NCBI GenBank assembly: GCA_010093605.1 | Contig: MU004190.1 | Location: forward strand, 930,001-994,000 | Source: Lophium mytilinum | Lineage: Eukaryota; Ascomycota; Dothideomycetes; Mytilinidiales; Mytilinidiaceae | Length of the DNA stretch: 64,000 bases | Direction: 5' to 3' | Shown here: positions 33,985 through 46,375 of the stretch, piece after piece | How positions within the stretch are numbered: the first letter of the stretch is position 1 | Layout of the letters: every line of letters starts with the position of its first letter | Program-made: the position numbers and the translations under genes | The notes under the pieces: model-generated | Told to the model about the DNA's origin: nothing | The model's input: the letters and a program-made list of their open reading frames with translations, nothing else | The model's database searches: none

Positions 33985-35367
33985 TCTCCGCTTCAGCATT
34001 CGACCTTGTCCCAATATTTCCCGCATTGCGTTCCTGCTCCATTTTACGCAGATCCACGAGCTCAAGCGTGTTACGTTTCTTTCCTGCGTTTATTTGCGGT
34101 GTTCATCCCGGCGTTCGGCTCCACTGGGTAGAGGCAAACATCTCATCCCTACCCACTATCCCCCCTTTTGCAAAAAACCCTCATTGTTTTCATTCTGTAG
34201 AAAGGAGAGGGCATGGGCATTTTCTCAATTGTGTGTTTTGCGTTTTCAGGCCGCCTTTTATTCGTGTTCGCCGCCCCCACGGGGACTGGAGTTGTGTTTG
34301 TTTTCGATTGCAAAACATTGCAGGTTAGAAAAGCAGGGACTAGCACCCTTTTTCTTGTTTCTTACTTTCTTGTTGCGCGCGGTATTCTCGTGACTGCAGC
34401 CTACGGGCTTTCAAGTCTGTTCGTGTTTCATGTTTGTTATTATCAGAGAGGGAGGGGAATATGTATAGAGGTGGAATCGTGAGTGCATACGAGCTATGTG
34501 GTGGATGGTGGTGGTGGTGGTGTTGGTGTTGGAGAGGCTTAGTACAGAGAAAGATCATATATGCCAGCTGCGATACAGCGGCAATGTCGATGAATACAGA
34601 TGGAAATGTTCAATACATGCCAGCAACTTCATGACTGTTTCTCCGGCAGTGATTCGATTGCTGCGCGGATTTTGATGAGTTGATGCGTCGCGACCTCCAC
34701 ACCCCTAACCTCAGCCCCTCCTTCCCTATTTTGATTCTCACGACCCAACCGCCCAACGCAACAGCTTGGATAGGGTTGGAATACGAACGCGAGATACAAC
34801 AACGCGAAGTAAACAGAGAGCTGAAAGGATCTCATCCCTGACTTTTGACACCGCGGCCCAGTCTGGCCACAGTCTCGCACGATCTAGCCGCAGCCTTGCC
34901 GCAGGCTAGCCGCGGTCTGGCCTTCACTCTGCCCTCAACACTTCCCTCTCTCGAGCGGCCAAGAGTTGCTGTGTCTGGACATTAGTTTGAGTACGTGTGG
35001 TCTAGAATGTTCATTAGAGACGACTGAATGGACGAGGAATAGAGGAAAGAAGGGTCGAGAGATTACACGACTGGGCGTCATCTGATAGGGTGAGCACGTC
35101 GCTTGATACATAAACAGTTTAGAGTAGTTTGCCACAGCCTTCACGCTATCTATCCTGCTCCACACCTCCGTTTGCAAAAGCCCATTAAGCAGTGGATGGT
35201 ACAAGGGGTTCTAGAAAGCTTGAGTGTGCAACAGCACCTCAACGACTCGCTTTCGCTCGCTCGCTACCTCGAAGTACAAATCGACGTTTCCATCCCGATC
35301 GTTCCACATTCGCTCAAAGTCCCCATTCCGACACTCATCAGGAGCAACTAACCCATCCAACGCACCC
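33985..35367. other. Convergent 3' region of about 1.4 kb, no gene seen
   Basis: This lies between the glycosyltransferase (+) and pan2 (-). It contains a short GGT microsatellite at 34499-34530. Open frames are under about 165 codons and unrecognised. Confidence 0.45.
34499..34530. repeat. Short GGT/GTT microsatellite
   Basis: An imperfect run of GGT and GTT triplets about 32 bp long, inside the convergent 3' region. Confidence 0.7.
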
Positions 35368-38300
35368 CTAACCCATCGGACTCGGACTCCCAATCGCCAG
35401 CCCCCTCCCAAACCCCCCCACCCTCCTCGGCGTGGCCCCCGAACTCGGCGTATCGCTGCGCTGCCCTGGCTCCGGCGTATCACTCCTTCCCGCCGTGCTC
35501 GGCCTCGTGCCCTCGCTGCCGGGAGCCTTGAAGCTTACCTCGCGGCCAGTCGCATAGATATCATTGAGCATCGTCTGCAGCACGCCCGCATCCTCGAACT
35601 CCTGGTACTTGCGCCACAGCTTCAGCGCCGTCGCGGCGTCCTCAATGCTGTCATGGTTGCCGAGCTGGATGCGCTCTTTCAGCACGCACCACGCGAGGAA
35701 CTTGAGGTTGAGCTTGCGGTGGAGGTCTGGCTTGAAGAAGAGCTTGACGGTATCGACGACCTGTTTCTTGGGCACGTGGATGTTGATGGTGCGGAAGTCG
35801 TTGGCGAGGCTGTGGCCGACGAAGATGCAGCCTTTGTTCAGCAGCAGCCAGAGCTTCTTGTAGGCGTGCTTCAGCCCGACGGGGCAGTGCGGCGAGGTAG
35901 TGCGGTCGAGGTCCCCCGGGTTGATGCCGGACCACTCGGTTAGGTGGTTGACGATGGGCTCGGTTACGGCGATGTAGTCGTCGATGAAGGGGAGGCCGGC
36001 ATGCTCGCCGGAGCCGCGGCACACGGAGACGCGTCCAAGGCCTTTGCGGTCCGGGCGGATGGTTTCGCGGCTGCCGTCTGCTTTCATTTCGATCTCTTCC
36101 GCTTGGAGACGGATGAATTCTGCGTCTATTGCGACCGGGAAACCTGGGTGTGGCATTTCGGTGTACGGGTCGAGGAGTTTCAGGCGGTCTTCGGGCGGTT
36201 CTGGTTGGGAAGACCACCAGCGGAAAAGGACCTGAGTATCGAGATTGTCTTTCCAAGTGTCGTCAATAACGTGTCTGGCAGATTTCTTCTGATAGGTAAG
36301 CACAGCAGGCAGTTTCCAAGATGGCTCGAACCGTAATGCCTCTTCTTTTGAAATTGGCCGGACGAGGAAGTCGTTAAACAGGTGCCACCTGTCCTCAGAG
36401 GAAGGCTCCGGAGAGGATGGGCTGGTGTTGATCATAGAGACAAGATGGGGCTTCTGATGTTCACCGCTGTTGATATCGGCTACAACACCGATGAGCTCGT
36501 AGATCTCCATTTTGTAAACCCCACGCTGGAGGTGTTGATTGATATCGATCCCTTCGTAGCAAAAGAAGTTGCCTTGCTCGACGATAATGCCAATTTCTGT
36601 AGGCAGCCAATTTGGAGTCGCCCACAATTGCTTAGCTTCGTGGCTTTGGATAGCTGCGTTGATCATCAAGACACTCGGAACGGACAGTATGGTCTTCTTT
36701 TGGTTCATTTGCGTATATCGTCTGCATTTGGGACACCATCCTCGTGGTTGCTCCTGCCTCTCGACACTTGCTTTCAGGATCTGTGAGAATGTAGGCGGAG
36801 GTCTCACTTTGGCCGTGTGCTTGGGCGGATATATCAATTCGTTGACAAAGGTTTTCCCGTCTGACAGGGTCTCATTTCGGCAAACTCCGCATCGTATGCT
36901 GGCCCAGGCTTGTGTTTCAAGTGCCTCGTCCAGTTTGGTTCGATCAGAGGGATACGCACCCATCCTACGAAACTCCTCTGAAATCTTCTGGAACAGAAAC
37001 CGGTTGAAGTTCTGAATCATAGTAGTGAGGGCAACGTTTGGAGACAGCTCCTCGAGCACGTTTAGGGACGCTACGTTCGAGAGGTTGCTGAAAGTCTTCA
37101 AGAAGTTGGAAGCTTGACAATTCAGCCCACTAGCTTTTTCAAGCATGTCGACCAGGAACCCAAGTTCGCAGAGAAGACATGTCTCGTAGAGACATGATGA
37201 CGCTGTATGGGAAAGGGCGAGATTTCGTATCCAAGGAGTAAATCGGCATAGCTGAAGTAGTGGATTCGCATATGAGTTTGCAATGTGGGTCTCCAGTCCC
37301 GAGAACGAGGTTGTATTGTAGTAACTGGCTGATTGTAAGCATGATGAATTAAGGAACGGAAGGATATGCTTACTAGAAGTCGAAATCATCCACTCCGAAC
37401 TTGCTGTACTTGATTTCCACGTTCCCATACATGGCAGGGACTTCTTTCTTCGTTACACCGTCCAGATGCATATCCGTCAACGTCTCCATCGTTTCTCGAG
37501 CTTCCGCATTTACGTCACTGGTCGGCTGAGCTGACCGCGCCCTCTCGCTAAGAAATCTGGGCGCGTTAAGAGAGTCGTTGATCCGATCGGGAAGACGGGT
37601 ATCTTCAACCTGGTTTCTCCGTTTAGTTCTTGGATTTCGTGCCCAGAAGCCCATCTCTGATTTCACCATAGTGCTCTGCACGACGGGATCGGGCTTCGGA
37701 GGTGGGGCGCCGACTTCAGAGACCATGTGGCTCGGCCAAGCAGACAACAGCGGCTCTCTGTAGAAGGGTATCCCAACTGTGCTCAATGGACTAGAAAGCT
37801 GTCAGCGAATGCCGAGCCATTGGTTCCAAGCGATCAACTTACGTATCAATAGACCAGTCTATGGAGGGTGGTGGAACGGGCTGATCGGCAAATTCTGTAG
37901 GATTGCTGTATTCTGGGAAATGTATTTTTGAAGGAGATCCCCAAAGGTGAATATTGCAGGTGTTGCTTGCCATTGCAAATGCTTCCCCAGAAGGAGCGAT
38001 TTCGAAGCCCGTCAAGAACGCGTCATAAAGATTTACTTGACGAAGATTGGCCGTATCAGGATTCATAAGATCGATTACTTGCATCTGTCCATTTTGAGAC
38101 GCAATGATACTTGTCGTGGACATTCGAGGATGCATCCTGACAAATGCTGCACCGGTGTGAAAGGGTATGGGGGGCAATGCAGAGAGCGTCTTCAAAGAAA
38201 ACACATTAGTGAACGGATCCAACATGAAGCCAAACTGCTGTCGAGGAGACCAGCCGCAAGTTACAAGGAAGTCGGCTTTCGCGTCCATATCATTGATTGA

Positions 38301-39121
38301 TCCGGCGTGTGCTTTGAATGTGTGCACCAGGCTCAAATTTCCCGAGTCAAGGATATGCACCTCTCCCCCGTCTGTTGCTGCGCAAACATACTGTCCTGTC
38401 CTCTTCATAATGGTATAGTTTGACTCTGTAGAAATCTGGCGATTATCAGTTATTGCCGCTATACAAGTCCGAGAGAGATCACTCACGGTGTCGACGATAG
38501 TCCCTTTGTCAACGTTCACCTTGAACATGTGGCCCTGACATCCTGCGACAAGCACTTCCCGAGTCCCCTTGGAAGTAAAATTCATGCATCGTAAATCAGT
38601 GAAAGCTTCGTTGCTACGCCACGATATCAGTACCCAGCTTTCAGTCTCAAGCATTGGCCATCACGTACGCAAGATGCCATTGTGTCAACCCGCGGCGGAT
38701 AGCAAAGTGTATGCTTCCCTTCGAAATAGACAAAACCCCATTCTCGGTGAGCAATATTTGTTTGACAGCACCTTCGGACTGAGCGTGTCCTCGATACGAC
38801 GTGTACCTTTCGAGAGTAGGACCGTAGAAGGAGGTAATGCGCCCCTAAGATGGTCAGCTTTGCTTCAAACCTGGTGGCCTGAAAGGCGTGGAAGGCCCCT
38901 ACGTAGTCATTTCCGGTCCATAGGAGCTCTTGAGTGGTATCGAAAGTAAGCGTTGTCGCCGGGGATGGTGCATGCTGAGGTCCGGGTGGGGGAAGCTGAA
39001 TGAGGCCAACCTGTGTAGATAATAATGTGTGGTCAGCCTTCATTGTTGACAATGCGGTCTCTTGGAATCGCGATTGTGGGTTTACGAATCGTCTCTGTAC
39101 CTCGTCCCAGTCTGCCTCCAT
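35368..39121 (-). CDS. pan2: PAN2, catalytic subunit of the PAN2-PAN3 deadenylase
   Basis: This cytoplasmic poly(A)-specific exonuclease trims mRNA tails and binds PAN3. Seven exons are inferred: 39121-39086, 39010-38903, 38844-38669, 38613-38487, 38435-37843, 37790-37374 and 37324-35368; the protein is 1137 aa. The N-terminus (MEADWDEV...[18 protein letters not shown]) and WD40 propeller ([39 protein letters not shown]) lead to the PAN3-binding linker. An inactive ubiquitin-protease-like domain follows ([18 protein letters not shown]...). The DEDD exonuclease has [20 protein letters not shown] and [14 protein letters not shown], so all four acidic positions are present. The tail is Ser/Pro/Gly-rich. 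Two introns (39011-39085 and 38436-38486) are stop-free multiples of three; I removed them by comparison with the family pattern and splice signals. Confidence 0.96.
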
Positions 39122-39722
39122 TCCGACAATGATGTTACCGAGTACTTGTTTCCATGGAGGTCTGTAGGAAATTCTAGCAGGCGTGGGTCATGGCGAGAGC
39201 TTCGCGCGTTGGTGAACGATAGTGGGGCTTTGAGCTTCAAAGCTTCGAGTGACGAGGCCGGTGAGGGTTTCTGAGCCTTAGTAGGCAGCGCTGAGAAGTT
39301 CAAGTAGAGTGAGCGCACCGCGCCAAAACAATGCGCTGCACAGTTCGGTTCGTGGCGATGGGCAACGGCGTCACAGGGACGTTCCAACCAAAGTTCGAGG
39401 TGGAGCTGAGGCGGAGCTACATAAGATCGCCGAAATAGGGTCCGGTGCAGGGTAGGTAGTGCACGGCCCGCGAAGTTCAAGATCTAAAGGAGAACAAAGG
39501 CCTATTTCACAAATCTCCAGCGAGTGAAATCTGGAATAGCCCCACGAAAGAAAGATCTTAATTAGAACCTCAAGAACGTTGATGGTCTTAAATCAAGCTG
39601 AACATATGAGTTTTCATTCTGTAATTGATATAGATAGAAGCTTGACAAATTTACTATACAGCTTGCCGTTTACTGGGTGATCGTGTGAGGGGCGTCATCA
39701 TGTAAGCGTTCCTTACGCATGA
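39122..39722. other. Intergenic: pan2 promoter and swf1 3' flank
   Basis: About 600 bp between two minus-strand genes. I see no repeat or additional gene; the longest frame (39480-39082) overlaps the pan2 start and looks accidental. Confidence 0.45.
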
Positions 39723-41070
39723 CTACGTTAAGGCTTCCATTAGGTTGTCCCAAAACCCAAGATCATACAGATTCTCCACCTCCGCCAGCCTCCAACACCG
39801 CTCCCAGCTCCCTTCCTGGGCTGCCTCTCGAAGCCGCCGTGACAACTGCTGTGGCGGCTGGCCGTCCATGGTGCGTACCAGAAGATGTCTTCCCGAGACT
39901 GGCCATGACGTGGGCGGTTCCTCCAGCTCACGTTCTGGATCTAGATCATAATCTTCTTCTTTGCTCTTCTGCTGCCCTACGAAGACGACCCCGTCATACA
40001 TGTCATCTCGCCAGTCAGCCCACTTGCTGCTCTCGTTGGTCGTCATGCCCGCCCATATAAGGTAAATGTGGTATGCTAATAAGCCGAGGGGCATAGGCCA
40101 GGTCAAAAGAGCTAGAAGCCCGACTCCGGCGACAGATACAGAGCCAATATCTAAGGCTATGGACAGATAGGTCATGAAGTAGTGCGTGCGTTCCAGGATG
40201 TTGTCGACCAGAATCGCTAAGCGCGTCGTCTCGACCGGTTGGTCCGGGTATCTGTAGTAGTATTCATACCGCGCATACTGTGCTCTTACTTGTGGCGCAA
40301 GGACGATATATGCCAGATATGCTCCATATGCCAGCAAGACTCCGGTGGAGAGTAGAAGCGCTAGGAACCATTTATAGTTGCCTCGACCAAGACAATTGTT
40401 CACCCACACGCAGTGGTGGTCAGCTCGCGCAACGCAGGCTTTACAGATACTGCAATGTTTACTTCGCGCGGGTTTGAGTAAATAGCACGTCCGGCATTCA
40501 TTCCCAGGATAGTATAGTATTCGGTCATATGGGTAGTGTCGCATTTGAGCCGTGTGATTGGAGGCCGTAACATGAGTCTCGGGGTTGCGGCGAGCGCTGA
40601 GATAGGTAAAGAGATATGGAAGCGGAACAACAAGAGCTAGGATAGCTTTGTGTTTTGCAGGAAGCTTTGACCAGATTGTAGGTATGAAGAGGGACGCACT
40701 GCCTGTTATAAGGCCTAAAAAGAAGACCTGGAGGTGTTAAATCAAGATAAAGTCAAGGACAGCTGGGATTCTACCACGACAACGGGGTGTTTCTCATGCA
40801 TAAGATAGTGGCCCAGTCGAGAGCTTCCATTTGTAATGCGGCCATTGGTGAGGTATAAATCAACACTCCGGAGACCATTTGGGAGGTGTATTATCAGTAA
40901 GCGGTGGAGGAAGCCGATGGGTGTGTTTCTATAGCGGGAGTTAGGATTGATGTCATCTCTCACGGAACTCAGCCATCGTACCTTAAGGCCGGAAGCCTGC
41001 CAAAGAAGGCGACGAAAGTTATGAAGGAGACAGAGATGGTAAATATCGCAAGCCTTTGTAGCAAAGACAT
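39723..41070 (-). CDS. swf1: DHHC palmitoyltransferase Swf1
   Basis: This ER-membrane protein S-acyltransferase attaches palmitate to cysteines next to transmembrane segments (SNAREs in yeast). Exons are 41070-40982, 40928-40775 and 40727-39723 (introns of 53 and 47 bp), giving 415 aa. The N-terminal membrane helix starts MSLLQRLAIFTISVSF; further helices are FFLGLITGSASLFIP and LALVVPLPYLFTYL. The cysteine-rich domain ECRTCYLLKPARSKHCSIC...ARADHHCVWVNNC contains the catalytic DHHC, followed by NYKWFLALLLSTGVLL and VAGVGLLALLTWPMPLGLLAY. The order of helices around the DHHC domain and N..T..NE-type TTNESSKWADW motif fit Swf1. It lies between pan2 and divergent rap1. Confidence 0.94.
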
Positions 41071-41534
41071 GTCGGCGGTAGTAGAGAGCCAGATCGTCCC
41101 CAGGTCATGGTGGGGCAGGAAAGATTGAGCTGTGACGCGTCCGGTTGACTGCCCTCAAGGGTCTCTACGAAGGCGCTGGCGCCATTACTTGATCCCAAAG
41201 TACTCGTAAATAATTTCTTGTGATTATTGTTGTTTGGGGTGGACTCTGAGTGGTGAAGGGTTCAATGTCTTGGCATCGTGTCGCGTCGCGTCAAAAGCCA
41301 ACCTCACTTTCACCCCACAATTCTTGGACTCTAACTCACTCGCTCTAACCACTCTTAAACCTCAATCATATCCAAGAACTGACTATCTTCCGCCGTGACC
41401 CCGACTGCAGTCTCCCGGACGCCCGTGTCGGGGGCGCATCAGACTACCTGGAAACCTCCCGGCATAAACACAGTCGTTCACTATCGTCGGCAAAACACCG
41501 GTGGCCTTCTAGAGCTTCAACGCAGGACAGCGAC
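41071..41534. promoter_or_regulatory. Divergent promoter region swf1 / rap1
   Basis: A 464-bp interval between divergent starts. A repeated TCGCG motif (TGTCGCGTCGCGTC) sits near 41279-41292. No regulator can be assigned. Confidence 0.4.
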
Positions 41535-44129
41535 ATGGCAGAAGTTCGACCACAAGTGGTCTATAGCGATGTTGTCGAAGGAGCGGATCTCCAAGGGCAG
41601 CTGTTCGCTGGCAAGAAGTTCTTTATAGCACAACGCTGTCCTATGCGCTCGTCTTTCGTGGAACAAGTCAAAAGCAACGGCGGCAAGGTCGTGCCACTGG
41701 AGAAGTTCGCGGACTACATGATTGTGGATCATATGCGCAAGGATATACCAGCAGGCAGCATCTCATACACCTTTATCGAGCAATCCATCAGGAAAGGGGA
41801 GCTGGAAGACCCAGACGACCACATAGCAGGGGAGCCAGCGGGCACGGTGCGAGAGATTGGCTCATTTAGACCGACGAAGAGTGGCCGGATTCCCTTCACC
41901 GCCGAAGATGATAGACAGTTGTATAACTGGATCAAGTCATATGAACGCGATGGCGGCGCAATCATGGGCAACGTGATTTACAAGCAGTTAGAGGAAAAGG
42001 TACGGATTCCAGCTCTTCATAGCCTCATTGATTGACAATTACAGAATCCCCGCCACCCATGGCAATCATGGCGAGATCGCTACGTCAAACAATTGCAATA
42101 CAAACCACCTCCAGGCTGCGCGCCCACTAATGGTCCACTTTCACCTCCATCCGACGTTCCTCCTTCCGACGTGGACTCAGCTGCTCGCCCGCCCGTTCCC
42201 GAACAGCCGAAAAGTCGGACCGTTTCGAAAGACGCCTACAAAGCAGAACGCTTCCGGAGTGAAGTTAATGAGGCCGACAAAGCAGAACGAGTTCAAGTCA
42301 AGGTTGATGAAGCGAAAGAGCCAGAACGGCCTCGGGAAGCTAGCGCTCCAGTTTGGAGCTCGGAAGACTGGGTCGAAGTATACAGCAATGTTTCCACAAT
42401 CCAGGACACTCCGGCTAGAGATTACATAGCGGGCTGGGAGGGATGGGCCGAGGGTACCGATCACACTGCTCAAGAATGGCGAGACTTTTACGAGAAAACG
42501 GTGCTCCCGCGTTGGGAGAAGGACCAAGACGCGAAGAACACAATCAAGGTGAAGTCGGCTAAAGAACAACGTCAAAGACCACCATCTCCGAGCGTGGTAA
42601 TCACTACACCGAAGAAAAAGAACCGGATTCAGAGTTCTTCGTCTGTACAGGCACCAGGAAAGCTCCCTGTGCAAGCGTCCACTACGACGACGCAGTCTCC
42701 AGCTGCGGGCGACTCTAAACAATCCCACGACAACTTAATATACGAGTTGATGGGGCATCGAAAAGGCCGGCAACAAATGGTTGCATATCGATTCTATTTC
42801 GAAGCGCACCGACACGAACTCGAGGACTGCGATCCTACTGACTACTCAGCTCCTCATCGGATACTCAACCCGCGCTGGAAAGCGTTATCAGAACAGGAAC
42901 AAGCTCCTTACTACGACCTGGAAGCTGCCGACAAGGAACGTCATCGCCTAGAAAACAATCCAACCGAATATCGGGAATGGTGTCTCGAGTATAGGAAGTC
43001 TAGTAAATTGAACTCTAGCAAACGAGGTCGTGAAGACGCCGATGGCGACGAGAACCGAGAAGAGTTACCGGACTCGTGGAGAAGTAAGCGGCAACGCCAG
43101 CAGGAAAGCGTATCTCTTGAAGATAAGCATGAGCTTGAGACGCAGAAACAAGATCAAGGCGTTGTGGATCTGGGCGAAGACATAGAGGATCAAGTTGCAG
43201 TCGCAATAGAGCAACACCAACCTGGGGAAAGCAGTGAAGAGGAACCGTCGATGGACCAATTCGCTCAAAAGATATACGTCGATGTTTCTGACGATTCTGA
43301 GCCGGAAGAGCAAGATGAAACCCCGGAAGAAGTACAAGAAGGCAGAACTCCGAAGCATCGAATAATAGACCTTAGTGACGATGAGGATGGAACTGAAGAG
43401 GAACAAGAAGACGAGGGGCAGGAAGAAGAGGAATATGATCACAACGAGCAGACCATATTTGACAACGCTTCTGCGTCGCCATCTCCACGCCAAAGCCGCT
43501 ACAGACCGCCCGCAGTATTAGACACCCAGGCCATTCTCGCGGACCCTACACAGGTGCTTGATGTTAGCATAGCCGAGCCCCCCGACACGCAGTTCGACCA
43601 TTCCAGCGACCGGGCATCTTCTCCACTTGCGGGCCATGCTGCTTCGGACGGGACATCGCACTCGATCCAGGAGTTCCGCAGTTTAGAGGATCTTGAACGC
43701 CAACGCCATTCTACCCCTCCGTTAGACCTGGCCATGCCTCAACCTGACATGGACTCAGACGTCGAATGGGACAGCCAAGATATGCCTGACGACTCAGACC
43801 CACCTCTGGACGGTGAGGATACGATAGAGTTCTACCACGAGATGCTAGACCGCGGCTATGAAGACGAGCTCATCAGAGACGTAATGCGAGCGTGCATGAC
43901 TAGAGCCAAGCTCTCGGAAGAGGTATTGGCGGAGGTAGCCCATGGGGAACCTTGGCCTGAGAGGAGGGGCGTATGGACTGCCGAGGATGATGAGGATTTG
44001 GAGTCCACTGATGCGAGACGGGTCCGGAGAGTCATGAAAAAGCACACTGATGACCAGTGGGGAGGGTGTGAGGAGCGGCGGACGGTGCTGGATTACATTC
44101 GCCAAGTTTCCGGACAACAGCAGGATTGA
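41535..44129 (+). CDS. rap1: Telomere-associated protein Rap1
   Basis: This is a homologue of Rap1, the shelterin/telomere protein, and should be nuclear and bound at chromosome ends. Exons are 41535-41999 and 42045-44129 (45-bp intron), giving 849 aa. An N-terminal BRCT domain (LFAGKKFFIAQRCPMRSSF...ADYMIVDH) is followed by the Rap1-type Myb domain (IPFTAEDDRQLYNWIKSY...KNPRHPWQSWRDRYVKQL); the splice join completes it. An HMG-box-like segment follows (about residues 390-470: RWKALSEQEQAPYYDLEAADKERH). A very acidic middle (DEDGTEEEQEDEG) precedes the C-terminal RCT domain (TIEFYHEMLDRGYEDELIRDVMRACMTR...MKKHTDDQW), which in other fungi recruits partners such as Taz1 or Sir proteins. Confidence in the family is high; the HMG-like assignment is my reading. 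Confidence 0.93.
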
Positions 44130-45073
44130 GGGCGTAGAGCACATCCCTCTCATCATATAGGACTAGTCCCACGGACTATTTGTTCCAACGATGCATACGA
44201 TAATTTTAGTGCCTGAATGGGTTTCACAGGGTTATCTAGGCGTGCATAGCATGGATGGGGCGCGTGGAGTCTCTGTTCGGACTACTCACGTGATTGGATT
44301 GTCTCATTATTCAGGAATCACGATAGGTAGCAATTAGCGTTAGCATGAGGCTGCACATATTGAATTTGAATGGTATACATTCGGCACTTCAACCGAGTGC
44401 CGTGACACAACTTTATGTATACTTGAATTCTAAAAACTCCAGTTGTGAGATACCACAAACATGTTGAGCATTTGTGAAGATTGCTAGGGCACCTCAGACG
44501 ATGTCATTCGATAGTACACAGCAGCCTACTTGCTCTGGAATCCGAGTATTACATGAAGCTACCTAATCGAAACGCAGTCCATGACAAGCAAGACATGCGC
44601 AATCCACGATATCCACAAGGGGTTGACACCAAGTAAACGCAAGGGCAAATCATTGTTGTAGCGGCGAAGAAACGCCGTTGTTGGCGAGATGACTAGCGAG
44701 CCATTTGGGGCATTGCGACCAATTAAAAATGCTTGCGGGTGCGCAGCTATGATGAATGAGGGCACAGAGGATTGGAAAGATGACGCCAGCTGGACTCTTA
44801 TTGAAACAAACGATGACTAGACCCCTTCACAGACATACATCCTAGATGAATCACACCTTAGCGCTATTGGAACTACTGTGGATGCAGCAGGGAGTCATTG
44901 GGGCAGATGCAATTCTGGGGCTGAGTAGTACCATGGAGCTCAGCCACTGATGGGCTGACTCATGCCGTTGATAGCTATATTTCTACACCGCTGCGCTCAA
45001 GCTACACATTCCATCTCTAATTCTACATCTATCATTAAAAACTGTATATACTAGTCTGCAGCATCAACAAAAA
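44130..45073. other. Gene-free stretch of about 0.9 kb, promoter of the 2EXR-like gene
   Basis: This sits between rap1 and the next plus-strand gene. Frames are short and unrecognised. A/T-rich stretches occur at 44300-44450. No repeats seen. Confidence 0.45.
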
Positions 45074-46375
45074 ATGGCGCGCCGTGCTAAGTATCGACCG
45101 CGAAAAACCAATGTTTACCAAGACTCACCACTCCTCGACCTCCCAGCAGAAATCCGAATGCTCATATACGAAGCTGCTCTCGTGCGAGCCGATCCAATTG
45201 ACCTATTCCCTCGCAAATATATCGAAAAGCCAGAAGACGATCCAGGTCTTGCAAAAAGGACAGCTAAAGCAAACGAAGACATTCGCCATGCCAACCGATA
45301 CTTTTCGCGCAACCTTCCACCCCAATTCCGAGACCAAAAAGATCTTCAGTATGTCCGCAAAGAAATGGCCACCGGGCTCATGGCCACCTGCAAGCAGATC
45401 CAGTGGGAAGCGGGCCATCTTTTCTGGACTCAGAACGCATTCCGCTTTTCGAGCGACATTGAGTGGAACGGTTGCCGGCGCTTCTTTACGGCCATCGGGC
45501 CTCGAGCGTTATCATTGATTCGAAAGTTAGAACTCTTCTTGCCGCTAGAAGACGCACGCGGTCTTTGTCCTACCGAGGAGTTCGAATTCCAGGACATACG
45601 GCAAGCTAAGAACCAACCCAAGATGCACATGGGGAAAGCGTGGAAGGATTCGCATAGGACATGGAGCCAAAATCCGACTGCGACGAATGTTGAACATATT
45701 TGCCAAATGCTGGACGAGTGGAAGATGTCGCTGGAGCTGCGCCTTATCCTGCCCAGTGGATTCTCGCTTCAGCTCCATGACGATGACGACGTGCTATATT
45801 TTCCAGAGAGCTTGAAGATAGGGCCCCGGTTCTCGAGAATGACTCTGGTCGTCGAGGCCGGAGCAGGCTTAGACGGGGAGAAGCTCCCGCAGAGGCTTGT
45901 GGAAGAGCACGAGATAGACGTCGTTTGTTTGCCTGGCAGCGCATGGCGCTATAATAAGGATGTGACGGAGCCAGAGTCCAAGATTCTGGAGACAAAACGC
46001 TGGACCAACCCGCGGCCGGACTTGGAGTATCTCTCCGGTGTAGATACGCTGTTCAAAGAAGAAGACGCTATTACTGCCACCGGTCTTGGTGGAAAGGCAA
46101 CGAAAACACCGGGGAAGCGTCCCACGTCGCGAGTGCTAAGAAAGTTCGGTGGCTGCCGGTTCGTGCGTCGGATTGGATTGGATTGCCATAATTGCGGAGC
46201 GACGCTGGTCGTTACTGGAAAATTTGTCCCGCCATCACGCGGGGCCTGTACCCGTTGTGGTTCGAATACATTTTTCGAAGAAAGAGACGTTATCGAGGTG
46301 AAGAAAGTGACTAGGGCGCATCAGCAGGGCTTTACCAGCGACAATGCTCTCTACTCCCATTATCGAGCGAGTTGA
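45074..46375 (+). CDS. 2EXR/F-box-like fungal protein with C-terminal zinc ribbon
   Basis: This single-exon gene encodes 433 aa. The N-terminus SPLLDLPAEIRMLIYEAAL followed by LMATCKQIQWEAGHLFWTQN matches the fungal 2EXR/F-box-like module, a putative protein-interaction domain. The centre (SLIRKLELFLPLED...) fits the long helical region of this group. Unusually, the end holds two CxxC pairs spaced as in a zinc ribbon (LDCHNCGATLVV...GACTRCGSNTFF). The function is unknown; a substrate-receptor role is only an inference. The initiator context AAAAAATGGCG is good and no intron is needed. Confidence 0.8.
   Translation: MARRAKYRPRKTNVYQDSPLLDLPAEIRMLIYEAALVRADPIDLFPRKYIEKPEDDPGLAKRTAKANEDIRHANRYFSRNLPPQFRDQKDLQYVRKEMATGLMATCKQIQWEAGHLFWTQNAFRFSSDIEWNGCRRFFTAIGPRALSLIRKLELFLPLEDARGLCPTEEFEFQDIRQAKNQPKMHMGKAWKDSHRTWSQNPTATNVEHICQMLDEWKMSLELRLILPSGFSLQLHDDDDVLYFPESLKIGPRFSRMTLVVEAGAGLDGEKLPQRLVEEHEIDVVCLPGSAWRYNKDVTEPESKILETKRWTNPRPDLEYLSGVDTLFKEEDAITATGLGGKATKTPGKRPTSRVLRKFGGCRFVRRIGLDCHNCGATLVVTGKFVPPSRGACTRCGSNTFFEERDVIEVKKVTRAHQQGFTSDNALYSHYRAS

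Noticed and set aside
35224-36336. Plus-strand frames of up to 239 codons opposite pan2
   Set aside because: Antisense shadows of the pan2 exonuclease exon, which has strong family evidence.
41535-44129. Calling the BRCT-Myb protein a generic BRCT or Myb regulator
   Set aside because: The order BRCT, Rap1-type Myb, acidic region and C-terminal RCT-like domain is specific to Rap1.
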